A stretch of DNA of 64,000 bases from Sphaerolaimus hirsutus (lineage: Eukaryota; Nematoda; Chromadorea; Monhysterida; Sphaerolaimidae). Where the stretch lies: NCBI GenBank assembly GCA_964036195.1, contig OZ038456.1, positions 12,648,001-12,712,000 of the forward strand, given 5' to 3'. Both the position numbers and the translations under genes were made by a program. The notes under the pieces were generated by a model that saw only the letters and a list, made by a program, of their open reading frames with translations, made no database searches and was not told the DNA's origin. Below are positions 1 to 12,134 of this stretch, one piece after another; the stretch's first letter is position 1, and each line of letters begins with the position of its first letter.

Positions 1-198
1 ACGAGTGTGGGGGGTTATGAGTAGTCTATTTTAACGCTGTTTTAAAGGCGTTGTAGAATTAGGTATACTGTATTTTCTCGAATTAACCTTCCCCCCCTCT
101 CGAAACAACCAAAAAATACCCCGAAATACCCCCTGAAACACCCCCGAGATACCCCCAGAAATACACCAAAATCGAGGAAAAAAACAGCAAAAACGCAC

Positions 199-3100
199 TA
201 TCTCTGCTTCTCATCCGGGTGCCAATAGGAAACCAAACCTTGCAATGCCTCACCCTCCCTGCAACCTTGTTCAGCTGGTCTAGACAAAGATTGAGACCAC
301 TTTCCTAAACGAACCATTATTGCTGATTGAGGATCTTCTGTCTGCGTGTGAAAAAATATTTGGCTCGTGTTTGTTGGTTGATTTGATATTTAGGTGAAGT
401 TTTTTTTAATTTGTTGTTTGGGTATTTGGGAAATAAGCGTGCGGCGCTCCACACGGTAGTTGACATTCGAATGTCAACTGGCTGATGTCAACTCATATTT
501 TGGTTCACGTGTCACAGAGCGATCTTCAATTGCACATGTCGCTAGATTTATTGTTTGTCGTTGCAGCACCGGCAATTGAAGATCGCTCTGTGACACGTGA
601 ACTAAAATATGAGTTGACATCAACCAGTTGACATTCGAATGTCAACTACCGTGTGGAGCGCCTAATGGACAACACTGGCACTGGTATGAGTATTTCAAAA
701 ATTTCAATGGTTGAATAAAATACAGTATGAATATCATTATTTTTGTCAAAACATTCATAGCAAAAAAATCCTGAAAATTCTCCCAATGTCACATTCTCCA
801 TATTTCCTTCATCAAAACTGCTTGAAAAATGACTCTTGAAAAAGAAAATAAACAAAAAAGTACACCCACCAGAAATCCACACTGAATCTTCACAGCCATA
901 TCATCACCCTTACCCATCTTGACCTCCAAACTGGAGACAACCTGCTCCCCAGGACATTGCACCCTCCACGATTCTTCAGCATTTGTCCAGGTGTCTGGGG
1001 GCACTCTTGGCAGCTGGGATGGTGGCAGGGGAATGTCTAGTTCGGGTGTCCTGTGGATGCGAGTGAAGTGGATTTAGGGATGCTTTGAGGTGTTTGGCTT
1101 GGATGTTTGCATACAGGTGGTTATGTAATATGATCATTAGGATATCAACAACTTCAGTTAAATAAGCTCAAAATACAATAATTTTGACACGCATGTATAA
1201 ACACAATTACAAGCTCAGCGTGTTGCACTATGCATACAGGTTGCTGCCTTATATTTTCCTACAACTTGGCCGCGTGCCAGTCCCAGACCCTGTAAAGTGT
1301 AGAACACCCTGTAAAGTGTCAAGCGTCATGTAAAGTACCCAAATCTTTAAATGTGCAATCTTAAGATTATGATACAAAGACGTGAGATTTGGATACTATC
1401 GAATAAAATTAGGATACTTACATGACATCTGACACTGCACAGGGTCTTTTACATGACACATGACATTTTACAGGGTATTTTACATGACAAACGACATTTT
1501 GCATGTAATTTTTCATGACACATGACATTTTACAGCGACTTTTTCATTTTACACGGTCTGCGACTGCCCCCTGACCTTTTTACATGAATAATAATATTTT
1601 ATATTCCAAATAACTCAAGTAACCACTCAAATAATTCCCCACCAAACTAACCATGGATCCAATGTTTCACCAGTGTTCTCATCCATTCGTGTGCTTACAT
1701 CACAGGTAGCTTCTTCCAAATAATTGTATTTTCCAGTGTATGAAACCAGGGATACTTTCGAGATACTGAAAAATGGAACAAAAACCGAGTGAGAAAATTC
1801 ACTATATGGATACTTTTCATTTTTGGGGGGTAAGTTTTGGATTATTTTGATGACAAATTTTTGGATTATTGTTATGAACAAGTTTTTGCGATTTGCATCA
1901 CTAGTTCCTACAACCGTTTTGACGTGTTTCTCTTTCAGCTGTCAAGACACACAGTGGTAAGGTAACACCCCAAAACACTCAAACCAATCAACAACTCCCC
2001 CCTAAAACTCACCCCTCCAATTCCAGCGCGATATTCTGCAATGCATCAGGCATCTCTGCCACCGCTGCCTTGACCTCGCCCCAGCGCAGAACTTCGGATT
2101 CTAATAGCAATTCGGAAGATTCATCCAGTTCCGCATTGCAATGTTCCGCGCAGGTTAAGGATACGCTGGGTTGAATGGGGAGGGGGTTCATTTGTGGGTG
2201 TTTTTATATTTATTCATTTTTTGGGGGGGGGGGGGTGATTCTAGTAATTGTGGTAGGTTTTTGCGGTCTTTACGGATACTATGATGTTTGTTTTGTTTTG
2301 TGGTTATTTTTTCCTCCTCGAATAATCCGCCCTGTAAGATCAGTGAGGAAAAAATAATTCCCGCTCTTGAATAATTCCATTTTAAGGCACATGATCAATT
2401 TGTTGTGTCCAATTTTAACTGAAATGGCATTGTGATTCTTTTAATAACACATATTTTGTGGAATGCGTGCATAGAAACATGCTTGACAATTTTTGACAAA
2501 AAATAATCCCTCCCCTTGAATAGTACCCCCCTCGAATAGTTCCCCCCACAAAAAAAGTCTGACGAAAAAATCAGTGCCCAGGAGAATCATTCAAGCAAAT
2601 ACGGTATATATAGTATAAACATCACATCGCTTTCAGATTACCTATATTGCCCCACTCACTATCTCAGCTGCTTTTCATCATCGAAAAAACTGGCCATTCC
2701 AACCAAAACTTCTTTTTCTTTGCATCCATAATCATCAATGCTGAGATCTTTCCAAGAAATTGGCGTCCATCCAGTTACACGAACTTTTTTCGCCGTTTGC
2801 GGCTCCTGTATTTTTGCATTTTTACAAAAATTTAGTAAATGGCTCTCTCAAATATGGTTTTTCAGGTATAACCGGCCGACCGCCACGTATGTGCAGAATC
2901 CGACCATAATTTAATGAATACCGTATTTCCTCGAAATACCCCCCCCCCCTCGTTTGACCCCCCCCCCTCTCGAGACCACTATGAAACAATCACCCCCCCT
3001 CGAAATACCCCCCCCCAGATTGAGTGTAAAGAGATGTACATGTGTACATGACAAATACTGCAGTTTGTGTTCTGCGTAGTGCATAACACACGTTAAAACA

Positions 3101-6100
3101 ATGTCGGAATCACGTTAGAACAGTGTTTATACCATCTACGTACTAATATTAGTCTACAGGAGTCTATACATGTCAAATATTGATGCATTTTTCTACCCCA
3201 GCGCACATCACAAACAACGATTTTGTACTAGGATTTCAAAAACTTTCTGGCGAAATAATCACCCACCCCCCTCGAAATCCCCCCCCCCATCTCGGGAGCA
3301 CTATGAAACAATCACCCCGGGGGTATTTCGAGGAAATACGGTATGCAGAAAGATGATCATAAGGACGATAAAAACAAACCTCAGTCAATGGTCCGCATTC
3401 AAATTTTAACAAAGTATCTCTCCTAACTTCATCAGGATGGAATTGGAATCCGATTGAAACATCTCTGACAACTTTGAATCCTTTGCACTCAAATTTCCAA
3501 CCCTGGTGCACTCCCGACCACTGACCAGGCTTCAATCTAAAAAAATTCACTATTTAAATTTCATTTTCACTTTTACTGTATTGGGCCCACACACGCTAGT
3601 TGACATCGACACCAAATGTCAACTGGTTCCGATCCCAATTCAAAGCTTGCGTTTGAACGTCGTTCGTCGGCTCGTCAGCAAGCTTTGAATCGGGATCGGA
3701 ACCAGTTGACATTTGGTGTCGATGTCAACTAGCGTGTGGGGGGCCATTGTGACGAAATTGATTGGGTTAACGCGGACAGTTTTTTTTGTTCGGACAGCAG
3801 AACTTCGTTGCATTACGTAGTAAATATAATGCCTGGCGGAGAAAAACGGTCCGGGAAAATTATCTTTTGTCCGTTGAGTTGTAGAAAACGATACAGCGCA
3901 TTCGTTATAAGTGCTAGCCCTGAATTGAGACAAATCTTGAAATAGGTAGCTGTTTTTTTGCAGGGCTAACCGGTACAGGTGCCAGTTCCGCAAAATGAGA
4001 AGTGAGAAGTGAAATGGCAAAGGCGAAGTCAGAGCGCAAAGGCCAAGTGAAATGGCAAGTAAAATAGCGAAAGCGAAGATAAATTACTTAATATTTTTGT
4101 TTTTTACTTTTGCCAATTTACTTGCCGTTTCACTTCGCCTTTGCCATTTCACGTCTCACTTCTCATTTTGCGGAACTAGCCCCAGGTCCCAAGGGTTTAC
4201 AGAATAAAATGTTTGGGACATGTGGTTTTAATTTTACGTTAAATTTTTTGAATATTTATGCGCTACATGCCCAAAACTACACTCAAGCTGCGATGCTTTT
4301 ATCATTTGCATTACATTTCTGACATTTGTAGAGTAAAATTTCGTACTTTACTCGGCAGTCGGCACACACTTCTACTACAAATCCGAAACCAGTAAATAAA
4401 TAAGAAAAATGGTAAAATGGGGATTGTTGTATAGTTTGTCTTTTAACCATTCCATTTTTGCCCAACGTTAAATGCCCCGCCCATCCGACAACACCGAAAA
4501 ACGTGACCAATTTACCTGTACAACGAGTCGGCAGATATTTTGATGCCAGACGCTTTACTCAGCGCGGTCGTTTTCAATTCGGGGCATACTGTAGATGTTT
4601 GCGATATTTTGTACAAGTTTAATTCATAGGTAAATTGTGAGATGTTCAAAACTGACTGGACAGATAATCGCGGCCTTCGATCCGGAATGGGCAAAATTTC
4701 ATCTCCAATGAACCATTGCTGCAAAGACAAATATAGGCAATTGCAATATAATAAACTTTTGAGGGATGCACTATGCACTATTAGTTACTATGGAAGGTTA
4801 AAATTTGTCGGAAACAGAATTTTATCAATAAAAATGACCAAAACGATTTAGGAGTGTTAAAGATGAAAAAACACCCCAAAAGTGATGAAATCTGCTGCAG
4901 CAATAGCAAAGACTTTTTCATTCGAATTTTCAATTGGGCAACCAGATTGTGGTGTAAAATAATACGGAACTTATTGAAGTGACTTGTGAACCAGCTCCTA
5001 TTCCTAGCCGAGGAAGAGGACAAATGTGAACGTATGAAAGTTGACGTGAAGCGTCGTCTCTAGTTGACGTTCCGTTATTTTATCAAATGTGATTAGTTGA
5101 GTTGAAGTGAATTGACGTGAGTTAGTGTGAAGCAAATTTAGATTGTTTACAAAAGGTTTTGACGAACGTTTTTATTTAGACAATTAAATACAAAGAAATA
5201 AGTGTAAATAACATATATATAAAAATTATACGTAAACAAAGGAATTAATTTACAACTAAATTAATTACTTAAATAAAACGTAAAAGAAGCTCTAATTACC
5301 GGAGAAATAAGGCAATTTAAAGAGGGCACTTAATTACGACAAAAGGCGACAATTACGTGGCGCGGTTGTGAGAAAAGGCACCTCAAACAGCGCTGGTGTG
5401 AAATAAAGCACTGAGGTGACTTAAAGCACCAAGAGTTAAACTTAGCACCAAAAACAAGCGACTTAATAAAGTGACAACGGCGCTTATTTAGATCCTAGGA
5501 AGAGATTCGTGTGAAGTTGACGAGGTTGCAAACACTGCCGATTTTAGCTGTGAAATCGGCTTTTAAGGGCCAGACCAATGGCGATTGTTTTGGCGCCAAT
5601 CGGTCGGCTCTAATCTCCGATTTTTACCCAACATTTCCAATTGTGAAAGTTCAATCCTTGCCCGCTCGCTTCTCCGATGAAAAGCAAGCTAAACTGGCAA
5701 GATAGTGAAAATGTGAGACAAGCCAGACAGCATTTGAAATGGCGCGCGGGCCCGGCCCCCCACTCGGGGCGAGCCCGCCGCTTAACATAAACATGACGGC
5801 GTATTTGCGTGCTGCTTGTCAAGGAAATGTGGCGGAATGTGAGCAATGACTAAGATCTAAATATGTGAGCGATGTGAAGTGGACGTTGTAAACAACGTCG
5901 CTTGAGATATTAAATGATGAATGTGAAGATGTTAAAAAATGGAATGTCAATAAAAAATGGAATCTTGATAAGTTGAATTAATTAAATATAAAAGCAAACA
6001 TAACGACGTTAACTTAAATATTAAAGGTTTTACATTTTACGATAATGTTACACAGCAATCTTCTAAAAGTGGAAATGTGAACACGAATAGGAATGAATGA

Positions 6101-9100
6101 ACGGCACAAACCGTGGGCAAAATGGGGGTATATTCAGGGGTCTCCAGGATTTTGGCCCTCGCGGGGGCTGGATACCTAGATAGCAAATCGCTCCTCCGGA
6201 GGGATAGATAGATGAAAAATTTTCTGGGGGGGCTGGGGAGGGGGCTTGGGGGGAGCTGGCGGGGGCACAATATATAGGCTTTTTCAAGGTTAAGAAGGCA
6301 GAAAGGGGAAAAAATCGCTAATAATCAGTTAAAAGTAGCCAAAAGTAGGTATAAAATGGCTAAAAATAGGTATATAACCATGTATATATCCGGAAAGCAC
6401 GATTTTGAAGGTGAAAAACTATAAATAGATGCGAAAATTAGTGATTTTGAGCGAAAATTGGGGCAAAATTTCTCAAAAACCACTCCAGATAGATAGATAG
6501 CTGAGCGATTTGGGAGGGGTCTTTGGGGGTAGTAGCCAAAACTTTTGCTTCGGGATAGATAGATAGCTGAGCGGCCTCCGGGATAGATAGCTGGCCGATT
6601 TGGGAGGGGTCTTTGGGGGTAGTAGCCAAAACTTTTGCTTCGGGATAGATAGATAGCTGAGCGGCCTCCGGGATAGATAGCTGGCCGATTTGGGGGGGGG
6701 GCAGCCCCCCCCCCAGCCCCCCCTAGGGGACCCCTGGGTATATTTCACAAGAATTCAAACAGCACCAACTAACTTATATTTGACTCCAACAAGAGCATCT
6801 CTGGGACAATCCGCCCTAGGATCATAGGGATCTTTCAGGAAGCCATAAAACTGGGTGTACAAATCCAATGGACCTTCGATATTGCAACCAACATTTTGGT
6901 CCAATTCGGCATTGAACGGCTTGCAACAGCGGAAGTTGATGCTGTGAGATATTCGTGAGATTACGGTAAGTTATTTTGGCTGTTCAAATGTGGAAGATGA
7001 TACTGTAAGATTACGATAGTGGGATTACGGTAGGTTTTTTGGCAGTCCGAATGTGGAAGATTTTAACAAGAACAACGAATCGCGATTCTTTAACAAATGC
7101 CAGTAAAAGACCCCGTAAAATGCTAAACGAAATACCTGTCGAACGCTCTGTAAAATGTTAACTGCCATTTTACCAAACATTTTACATGACTTTTAACACT
7201 GTACACGACATTTTTCATTTCCAGACTCTGTAAAATGTCAAATGTCATGTAAAATGTCATGCAAAGTGCCAAAAGTCATGTAAAATGCCCGGTAAAATGG
7301 CAAACGTACGTTTGCCATTTTACCGGGAATTTTCCATGACTTTTGACACTTTGCATGACATTTTACAGGGCATCTTACAAGGCTCGAGACTGCCCCCGGT
7401 ACATAATCCAAAACTCAAACACCCCCCCCCCAACCCACAATCTACTCTGCTGGTCCTCATAATAATCAGAGTGAATGCTCCTGACGAATTCGCCCGGCGC
7501 GCAGTTGTGCACTTCATCTTCCAACTCGATGGGGTCGGCTGATTGTAGGTTGAATGGTTCAGTGTCGCGGCAGTGGCGTTCGGATACGCGCTGGGGGGTG
7601 GGGTTAGGGGTTGTGAAAGTGTTGGGGGAATGTGTGTATTTATGTTTTCACTTTCTTAAGTGTTTTTTCTTCAAAAACGTCTTTTCGAATTTTGATTTTT
7701 TTCGAATTATCCCCCCCAAAAAAAATATATCGAAGTTTTGATGATTTTTGGATGGAATTAATTGTGCAATGTGTCCGGGGTCCCGGCAATTTCAGGGGTA
7801 TATGGACTATTTTGATCACTGCTATACTTGAGCGTCAGTATCTAGGTATGTGCATACGCGCAGGGGTCTCCTAGGGGGGGGGGGGGCTGCCCCCTCCCCC
7901 AATCAGCCAGCTATCTATCTATCCCGGAGGCCGCTCAGCTATCTATCTATCCCGAGGCAAATTTTTTGGCTACTACCCCCAAGACCCCCCCCCCCCCAAT
8001 CGCTCAGCTATCTATCTATCTGGAGTGGTTTTTGAGAAATTTTGCCCCAATTTTCGCACCTATTTATAGCTTTTCACCTTCAAAAGCGTGCTTTCCGGCT
8101 ATATACATAGTTATATACCTATTTTTTAGCCATCTAAACCTACTTTTCGCTACTTTTAACTGATTATTAGCGATTTTTTACCCTTTATGCCTTCTAAACC
8201 TTGAAAAGTCCTATATATTGTGCCCCCGCCAGCTCCCCCAGAAACTTTTTCAGCTATCTATCCCTCCTGAGGAGGGATGGGCTATCTATCCAGACCCCGC
8301 GAGGGCCAAAATCTTGGAGACCCCTGCATACGCGTGTTTTCGAGGGCTCGCGGTATACATACAACACAAATTTTGAAATTTCAACATCGACGCTACACAA
8401 TGTAAATTTTGAATAATTTTATCGTCCATGCCCTCGCAGCAGTACTTATACCAACAGTGTCACTCGAAAAACATGTAAAATTCGAAATGTCACGCAAATT
8501 GTCAAAAACCATGTAAAATGTTTTGCAAAAAGGAAAACGTACGTTTGCCATTTTACAGGGAATGCTACATAAATATTAGTCTACATGAATTCTCACACAC
8601 TTCCTAACATTCTACATTTCAGTGTCCGGGGGTGCCCCGGGGGTGTGGGGGGGGCGCTCACCAGCACGGGATCATCAGTGTGCGCAATGTCCCTGCAGAA
8701 GGCATACACCTGGATGTCGGACCCCTTGTCGCCGGACACGAAAACCCGGTGCCTAAAACCGCCGATCGACCGGCGCCGGGCGCAGCCCAAATCCCAGTCT
8801 GTGAAAGGAGTTCGTGGTTTTTCCAGTTTATTATGATCTGGGTCTTAGATTTGAGTTGGACCAGTGCCAACGTTTCAACTGTGCACTAACAATTCTCTTA
8901 TACCCAGCTGATATCTGGCTGATCACAGGATCTTTCATTGTGAACACGATAAAGAACCAGGGGCCAGTACCACAAATGGAGAAGTGAGAAGAAAAATAGC
9001 AAAGGCGAAGTGAAATGGCAGAAGCGAAGTGAATTGAGAAGAAAAATGGCAAAAGCGACGAGAATTGAGAAGAAAAATGGCAAAAGCGAATAAAAATTAC

Positions 9101-10794
9101 TGTTTTTTATTTTTTACTTAGCTTTTGCCAATTTACTTGCCATTTCACTTTGCTTTTGCCATTTTACTTCTCACTTATCCACTTGCGGCATTGGCACCTA
9201 GTAGGTATTTAATATCCCTCATCAGGTGATTTTGTCATCATTATCGAAGCGGACGTCATTCTTATCGTAGAACTTTCTAGCGCTGCGAAACGTGATTGGA
9301 AAAAAACTTTCACATGAAAGAGGAAGCCGATAGCATTCTTTTAAAACTTACAGCGCGGAAACACACCCACCCAAATTTTGAGAATATGCGAGGCGAAATT
9401 TAAAACACCTTGCTACATTTTCATCTCTACTAATTTTCTTCCCGGATTGAAATTTGGTGTCTTCTTAAAACTTCGCCTCGCATATTCTCAAAAATTTGGG
9501 CGGGTGTATTTCCGCGCAGTAAGTTTTAGAAGAATGCCTTCGGCTTCCTCTTTCATGTGGAAGTTTTTTTCCAATCACGTTTCGCAGCGCTAGAAAGTTC
9601 TGCGATAAGAATGACGTCCGCGTGCATTCCGCGGTACAAAGCAATACAAAATTAAAATATCATTATCTTATTTTGATAGGTAAAAATGCCGTTGAAATGG
9701 CTTTTGGTACTTCGCCATGAGCCTGTTCTGTTTTTCAGGCCAAAAACGGCCTTGAAAGACAGAATTTCAGTGAATTATAACTCATGATTGGAGTTGAGTG
9801 ATCAGCAAAAAATTGTATAAAAAAAGTGTGGGCCGTTTACACGGCCCACGGGGGGTTTCTGCGGGGGGTGCCCATATACTTTTTCAGACAAATGTTTAAA
9901 CTTCATTTTTCATGGAACACATCCAACCGATAAGTCCTAGATCGGAGGTGGCGAACGTTTTAAAAAAAAATCGCTCGTGGTTGGATGTTAGTGATCAGTG
10001 GTGTACACCACTGGTAGTCGCATTTACGAATTTCCATAAAATACTCAAATATATGCGACTTCGACCATATAACACCAAATACTGTATATCCTCAAATAAT
10101 AACCCATGGGAGATTTTTTCGACAGAATTCAATTATGTACTTTGTTGTAGGCTAATATTCCTTTGTATTTTAAGTTTCACACACGGCACTGCATTTGCAG
10201 CCCAAGCGAAGCTTTATTAGGTATACGTGACGGACATCACACTTAGTATGAAACCCTACCATAACCCACCTGAATAGTGAACCAAAAATTATTTTCTTAG
10301 TTAGTTTTAATTAAAAAATTAGTTTTTTCATCATAATATTCAGTTTTTTACAATGGAAAAATTACTAAATTTATCACAAGATTATATTCATATAATTATG
10401 GTAGGTTTTCATACTAGGTGTGTTGTCCGCCGAGTATATGTATGACTTCACAGATTGTTTTTCCACTGGCACATCTTTTCCACCTATCACAGAGGTGAGA
10501 GTTATTTCTCCTCACTCGGCAAACAAGGGGGTTTTATTGATGGATATACGGTAGTCGAGTTCTCAGCGCGGCAACACATCCAAAGTCGAAAGTCACTATA
10601 GAAAAAGCCACACGGCACCATAAAAAAGCAAACATCACCCACGAAAAGTAAATACCTTGAAACGGTCTTCCCAGCGGCCTGGCAGCACGTCCCTCCTGGT
10701 TAATGCCCGTCAACTGGCAGTTTGCCAACGCAATCATTAAGCACAAACATCCTATTAATGGTAAAAATGGTTTCAGGCTAATCATGGCGACCAT
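199..10794 (-). CDS. Secreted dermatopontin-like cysteine-rich repeat protein, 3' end outside window
   Basis: Nine exons in transcript order: 10656-10794, 8662-8798, 7439-7590, 6774-6941, 3411-3536, 2013-2165, 1652-1765, 870-1050, 199-341. All junctions keep phase, giving about 437 residues before the left edge. Exon 1 starts MVAMISLKPF and carries a hydrophobic signal peptide ending near ANCQ, so the product should be secreted. Repeats follow the dermatopontin pattern C-x-G-x-x-I/V-x-x-x-x-S...D-R-x-W-x-F-x-C: CAPGEFVRSIHSDYYEDQQS then RFINFRCC, and FHPDEVRRD then TFVSLTC. Exon 9 has CREGEALQGLVSYWHPDEKQ. Three repeats are cut by a phase-2 intron at the same residue (AGATT|gt, ACTTT|gt, AGATA|gt), which supports tandem duplication. 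Dermatopontin-type proteins bind extracellular matrix or act as agglutinins; that role is inferred here. The tryptophan of the motif is mostly replaced, so family assignment is moderate. The Met at 10785 is an alternative start. Confidence 0.6.
443..662. mobile_element. Palindromic MITE, TTGACA type
   Basis: A 220-bp near-perfect inverted repeat starts GGCGCTCCACACGGTAGTTG and ends with its reverse complement. Inner arms include TTCACGTGTCACAGAGCGAT. The MITE at 61885-62951 has the same arms. No clear target duplication. Lies downstream of the visible exon 8. Confidence 0.8.
1280..1570. repeat. TGTAAAATG/TGTCAAA word palindrome, diverged copy
   Basis: Contains CCCTGTAAAGTGTCAAGCGT on the left and inverted ACATGACATTTTACAGGG words on the right, between exons 7 and 8 of the dermatopontin-like gene. 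Confidence 0.55.
2921..3341. mobile_element. CCGTATTTCCTCG element, TA duplicated
   Basis: Inverted ends CCGTATTTCCTCGAAATA... are flanked by TA on both sides. Subterminal stretches repeat the word CTCGAAATACCCCC. It ends 70 bp from exon 5 of the dermatopontin-like gene. Related copies lie at 45022-45425 and 52411-52862. Confidence 0.8.
3583..3745. mobile_element. TTGACA-type MITE with ATT duplication
   Basis: A 163-bp palindrome begins GGGCCCACACACGCTAGTTG and is flanked by ATT at 3580-3582 and 3746-3748. Inner arms repeat TGTCAACTGGT and the pair GATCGGAACCAGTTGACATT. Closest copy at 11932-12094. Confidence 0.85.
3977..4184. mobile_element. GTTCCGC-ended element with GAAGTGAAATGGC words
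   Basis: The left end has GCCAGTTCCGCAAAATGAG and the right end its inverted form. Between them run repeats of GAAGTGAAATGGCAAAGGC. A related copy lies at 8958-9200. Confidence 0.65.
4333..4718 (-). CDS. Two possible exons of an unrecognised gene inside the dermatopontin-like gene's intron 4
   Basis: On the minus strand, a pyrimidine-rich acceptor (4719-4740, ending tttgcag) precedes an open stretch of about 67 codons starting QWFIGDEILPIPDRR and closing at a strong donor (ACAG|gtaaat, near 4517). About 110 bases further, another open stretch reads VEVCADCRVKYE and KCQKCNANDK before a TGA, a C-x2-C...C-x2-C pattern like a zinc ribbon. The two stretches do not join in a phase that keeps the zinc-ribbon frame, so at least one boundary is wrong. 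The first stretch also cannot be spliced into the surrounding gene, because the phase brings a stop. I do not recognise the protein. It could be a nested gene, a gene fragment or chance. Confidence 0.3.
6135..6736. mobile_element. hAT-type non-autonomous element, CAGGGGTCTCC family
   Basis: A perfect 8-bp duplication GGTATATT (6127-6134 and 6737-6744) flanks ends CAGGGGTCTCC and GGGGACCCCTG. The interior carries GATAGATAGCTG repeats. A 90-bp unit is tandemly repeated at 6507-6596 and 6597-6686. The right duplication ends 30 bp from the donor of exon 4 of the dermatopontin-like gene. Confidence 0.9.
7130..7395. repeat. TGTAAAATG/TGTCAAA word palindrome
   Basis: The two arms are made of the words CATGTAAAATG and TGTCAAAAGTC, meeting at GGCAAACGTACGTTTGCC. 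The outer ends lie near CCCTGTAAAATG and the inverted counterpart. Similar palindromes recur at 1280-1570, 8460-8620, 13735-13905, 30490-30645, 43055-43245, 50748-50935, 51180-51390 and 62105-62300. Confidence 0.7.
7861..8326. mobile_element. hAT-type element, CAGGGGTCTCC family, second full copy
   Basis: A perfect 8-bp duplication CATACGCG (7853-7860 and 8327-8334) flanks CAGGGGTCTCC...GGAGACCCCTG. The interior has CAGCTATCTATCTATCC words and homopolymer C/G runs, in opposite orientation to the copy at 6135-6736. Confidence 0.92.
8460..8620. repeat. TGTAAAATG/TGTCAAA word palindrome
   Basis: Arms meet at AACGTACGTTTGCCATTTTA, as in the copy at 7130-7395. It lies directly before the donor region of exon 2 of the dermatopontin-like gene. 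Confidence 0.6.
8958..9200. mobile_element. Element with GAAGTGAAATGGC words, second copy
   Basis: The left end CAGGGGCCAGTACCACAAAT and the right end GCGGCATTGGCACCTAG flank arrays of AGAAGAAAAATGGCAAAAGC. Resembles 3977-4184. Confidence 0.6.
9247..9621. mobile_element. Long-armed palindromic MITE
   Basis: Arms of about 160 bp: AAGCGGACGTCATTCTTATC at the left is matched by inverted sequence at the right, with AGCGCTGCGAAACGTGATTGG inside both arms. No coding potential. Lies in intron 1 of the dermatopontin-like gene. Confidence 0.75.
10209..10440. mobile_element. MITE with CGGACATCACAC ends
   Basis: The left end has GACGGACATCACAC and CCTACCATAACCCACCTGAA; the right end has GGTAGG...GTGTGTTGTCCGCC. 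Relatives lie at 34715-34870, 38303-38908 and 39375-39576. Confidence 0.65.
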
Positions 10795-10856
10795 TTTGAT
10801 GTTTAGGTTTGAATACCTGTGATTAGTATAAATTTTTATTTCTTTTTAGAGAAGTT

Positions 10857-11274
10857 ACCGTATTTCTTCTAATAGAAAGGCGGGTCTCCAATAGAAGGGC
10901 GTCTCCAATAGAAGGTACACTATTTAGACTTATTTGGGCCATGAAATAAATAGAAGGGCGGTCTCAAATAGAAGGTACACAAAGTACTGGAATTGCGCTA
11001 AATGCGTAAAAAAATATAAAAATATCAGTAGAAGACGCTATGATTTAATGGCTTCGGTCCATTGATTTTGTGCTATTTTAACATCAAATGCTGCAATGAA
11101 CTCCATGTATCATCATTCTATTAGCTGTCTATGACGTAACACCTGGAAAAACCTTGGCAGAACTTGAAAAAGATTGGCTGAACAGTTGGGGGAAAAAATA
11201 GAAGGGCGGTCTCTAATAGAATAAAGATCTAATAGAAAAATAGATGGGCGCCCTTCTATTAGACTAATACGGTA
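10857..11274. mobile_element. CCGTATT-ended element with AATAGAAGG words
   Basis: Ends TACCGTATTTCTTCTAATAG and CTATTAGACTAATACGGTA are inverted. The subterminal word is CTAATAGAAGGGCG. The ends resemble the CCGTATTTCCTCG family but the word differs. It starts 60 bp upstream of the start codon of the dermatopontin-like gene, so it may sit in its promoter. Confidence 0.65.
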
Positions 11275-11931
11275 TTAATAATAATAAATTATTGATAATA
11301 CATCAGTTAATTTATTCATTACCAGTTAGTCTCGATAGATCAAAATAAAGGGGAGTGGATACAAAAAAATAGATGACGTCACAAGGCCATATTCCATCTA
11401 CCTTCCACTACAAAAAAAAAGAAAATCATTCAACTTTCTACAAAAAAGCAATTCAAAATTAATTAACACCTTCAAAACAATACAGAATTGAGTAAAGGCT
11501 TTTTAAACAAAAGAAACTACACCACTGTACAGCGGGTGAAATTTTGAACACATGCACATTTCCATGTGCAACCAAAAATTCACATTGCAGACTGTCCACT
11601 TTTCATCCAAACTTTTGCATAAATGTGATACTTGGCTCAATTTGTCCAGAGTTTGGCGCACTATAGTCTAACTTTGTTACCCTTATAACGTGTTGGTGTA
11701 TTTATCATTTATCATTTGTAGTTCCTAGGGATGGCTGGAGTTTTCTCACCACTTTGTTTTTTCAAACGCAAACATCAAAACCATTTTTTCTAAAATGACA
11801 GCCAAATGTTTCAGTACTGATCACATGTATTTTACAATTTTGTTGCATGCACGCGCGCTACTTACCAAATAAACAAACGTTTCTTTTTCATCCCACACAA
11901 AAACGTTCAAACGCAGGACCGAAGTTGCAAT

Positions 11932-12094
11932 GGGCCCACACACGCTAGTTGACATCAGCACCAAATGTCAACTGGTGCTGATCCCGATTCAAAGCTTGCT
12001 GACGAGTGAACCAACGACGTTCAAACGCAATCTTTTGATTAGGTACGGAACCAGTTGACATTTAGTGTCGATGTCAACTAGCGTGTGTGGTGCC
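11932..12094. mobile_element. TTGACA-type MITE with AAT duplication
   Basis: Ends GGGCCCACACACGCTAGTTG and the inverted form, flanked by AAT at 11929-11931 and 12095-12097. Same subfamily as 3583-3745. Confidence 0.85.
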
Positions 12095-12134
12095 AATGTA
12101 CCGTGCTACATCAATATTTAGGTTATTTTTATTA

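Noticed and set aside
5511..5705. ORF with FGANRSALISDFYPTFPIV considered as a retroelement gag fragment.
   Set aside because: No conserved motif, no long terminal repeats and no reverse transcriptase nearby.
8632..8889. ORFs on the plus strand opposite exon 2 of the dermatopontin-like gene.
   Set aside because: They are shadows of the minus-strand exon, which has matching splice sites and phase.
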